Shown here: positions 7,631 to 8,178 of the stretch, one piece after another
Position numbering within the stretch: the stretch's first letter is position 1
Layout: each line of letters starts with the position of its first letter
Assembly (NCBI GenBank): GCA_003564055.1
Contig: PWSG01000015.1
Coordinates: 1 to 8,178 of the forward strand
Source of the DNA: Syntrophomonadaceae bacterium
GTDB taxonomy: Bacteria; Bacillota; Dethiobacteria; DTU022
DNA: 8,178 nt
Direction of reading: 5' to 3'
Translations under genes and position numbers: made by a program
Notes under the pieces: generated by a model
Database searches by the model: none
What the model saw: only the letters and a program-made list of their open reading frames with translations
What the model was told of the DNA's origin: nothing

Positions 7631-7933
7631 TTATAATTTGTCTTCAACCGATTTGACTTTTTGGTTGATGGAGCTGTTTTTATCCCTGCGGTCATCGATC
7701 TTGATGCTGGTACTGACTCTTGCTGCGCCCTGCCTGAAGGGAACTTCGTGCAGGCGACGAATCAAAGCCAGGATCTTATCCAGGTCGCCCTCGATAATTG
7801 TGCCCATGGCAGTAAGTTCATATTTTAAGTCTTCACAGTGTTCCCGCAGCTCCTTCTCACAAGCAGCCACGTACTGGCTTAAACTGGTACTGCCCGTCCC
7901 TAAAGGGACAATTGATATTTCAACTATAGCCAT
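7631..7933 (-). CDS. MTH1187/YqgV family thiamine-binding protein
   Basis: A 100-residue protein of the MTH1187/YkoF-like family (formerly DUF77, thiamine_BP), small ferredoxin-like-fold proteins that assemble into multimers and bind thiamine or related pyrimidines in the cytoplasm. The match is strong along its whole length: MAIVEISIVPLGTGSTSLSQ at the start, LKYELTAMGTIIEGDLDKI in the middle, then LHEVPFRQGAARVSTSIKID, DDRRDK and the terminal VKSVEDKL. The start at 7933 is set by AGGAGG (7947-7942) eight bases upstream and by the family N-terminus; the frame stays open to 8044, but that extension is not family-like. The gene is convergent with the YgjP-like gene and is a single transcription unit as far as can be seen. 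There is no thiamine-biosynthesis gene or TPP riboswitch beside it, so any tie to thiamine rests on the family alone. Confidence 0.93.
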   Translation of the reverse strand: MAIVEISIVPLGTGSTSLSQYVAACEKELREHCEDLKYELTAMGTIIEGDLDKILALIRRLHEVPFRQGAARVSTSIKIDDRRDKNSSINQKVKSVEDKL

Positions 7934-7941
7934 TTTCCACA

Positions 7942-7947
7942 CCTCCT
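7942..7947 (-). promoter_or_regulatory. Shine-Dalgarno that sets the start of the thiamine-binding protein gene
   Basis: AGGAGG (AAAGGAGGTG in context) on the minus strand lies eight bases before the ATG at 7933-7931. It rules out the longer in-frame start near 8044. The AT-rich DNA just upstream (about 7950-7985) contains a GATAAT that could be a -10 box, but I found no good -35 at the right distance. Confidence 0.85.
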
Positions 7948-8008
7948 TTTTCAATATATTATCAAATATAATTCCGGAAGTATAATTAAGTCCTGCATAT
8001 CTTTTTAA

Positions 8009-8176
8009 CAGGGCACAGCTGCCGATAAGGTCTTCGAGTACCATGCTTTTGAATCGAAAGTACTCCGCGCCGATGCAGTAATGCTTATTGTATCAATTTT
8101 AGATGAAGAGAAACCTGCCAGTGCTTATGTTTTAAATACTTGGCTAAAATGGCCAATTCTTGAGGTCGGCAGATAA
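8009..8176 (+). pseudogene. Start-less fragment resembling indole-3-glycerol phosphate synthase (TrpC)
   Basis: An open stretch of 55 codons lies between TAA at 8006-8008 and TAA at 8174-8176, with no start codon at its head. The reading includes YHAFESKVLRADAVMLIVSI, then LDEE and, at the end, WLKWPILEVGR. By memory this lines up with the middle of TrpC, where families read like YEAR..GADA.LLI..IL, followed about 20 residues later by L.EVH. Intact TrpC is about 250-260 residues, so this would be roughly a fifth of it, cut off by stops on both sides. No TrpC-like residues could be followed upstream in another frame. It lies divergent to, and just upstream of, the thiamine-binding protein gene. 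A decayed trpC copy is the best guess; chance resemblance or another TIM-barrel protein remains possible. Confidence 0.4.
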
Positions 8177-8178
8177 AA

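Noticed and set aside
7379..7636. An 85-codon + strand frame after the YgjP-like gene
   Set aside because: It begins inside that gene in another frame, has no ribosome binding site, reads as low-quality Cys/Phe/Ser-rich sequence, and matches no family.
7599..7985. A 128-codon + strand frame over the last minus-strand gene
   Set aside because: It is the antisense shadow of the well-supported thiamine-binding protein gene and has no protein-like features.
7934..8044. Longer start for the minus-strand thiamine-binding protein
   Set aside because: The family begins at MAIVE, and a near-perfect Shine-Dalgarno sits at the right distance for the start at 7933.
1..8178. CRISPR array, tRNA, phage or defence system
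   Set aside because: No regularly spaced direct repeats, cloverleaf sequence, integrase, nuclease pair or toxin-antitoxin pair was found; the YgjP-like protease alone is not evidence for a restriction system.

Overview
The window looks like an ordinary bacterial chromosome segment of about 45% GC, most likely from an anaerobic, clostridia-like member of the Bacillota. The case for that is modest. Shine-Dalgarno sites are strong and purine-rich, including a near-perfect AGGAGG before the last gene. TTG is probably used as a start once. glmM is followed directly by glmS, as in many Gram-positive genomes. A YqgV/MTH1187-type thiamine-binding protein is present. No gene here fixes the genus.

Layout. 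Positions 1-6028 hold four co-directional housekeeping genes on the + strand: the 3' part of glmM (phosphoglucosamine mutase), complete glmS (glucosamine-6-phosphate synthase), glnS (glutaminyl-tRNA synthetase) and asnS (asparaginyl-tRNA synthetase). Gaps of 52, 12 and 77 bases make one transcript plausible. GlmS and GlmM catalyse the first two committed steps from fructose-6-phosphate to UDP-GlcNAc and peptidoglycan. GlmS consumes glutamine, which GlnS charges onto tRNA, and AsnS charges the other amide amino acid. Having both amide synthetases suggests direct charging of tRNA-Gln and tRNA-Asn rather than sole reliance on GatCAB transamidation.

Positions 6029-6199 are non-coding and repeat-rich. 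There is a 39-base near-palindrome with a TGGGGTCAGACC-type core, a diverged second copy, a possible third core, and then a compact hairpin just before the next ribosome binding site. It resembles a small palindromic mobile repeat.

Positions 6200-7436 carry two further + strand genes: a PPC/DUF296 domain protein (TTG start) and a YgjP/DUF45-type zinc metallopeptidase that is visibly more AT-rich than the core genes. Positions 7437-7630 have no convincing gene, only a tiny minus-strand frame with a good Shine-Dalgarno but no standard start codon. A minus-strand gene for an MTH1187/YqgV thiamine-binding protein lies at 7631-7933. The last 170 bases on the + strand read as a start-less piece of protein resembling the middle of indole-3-glycerol phosphate synthase (TrpC), probably a decayed remnant.

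I see no CRISPR array, tRNA, rRNA, intact transposase, phage gene or obvious new defence system. The most unusual material is the palindromic repeat cluster after asnS and the two putative gene remnants near the right edge.
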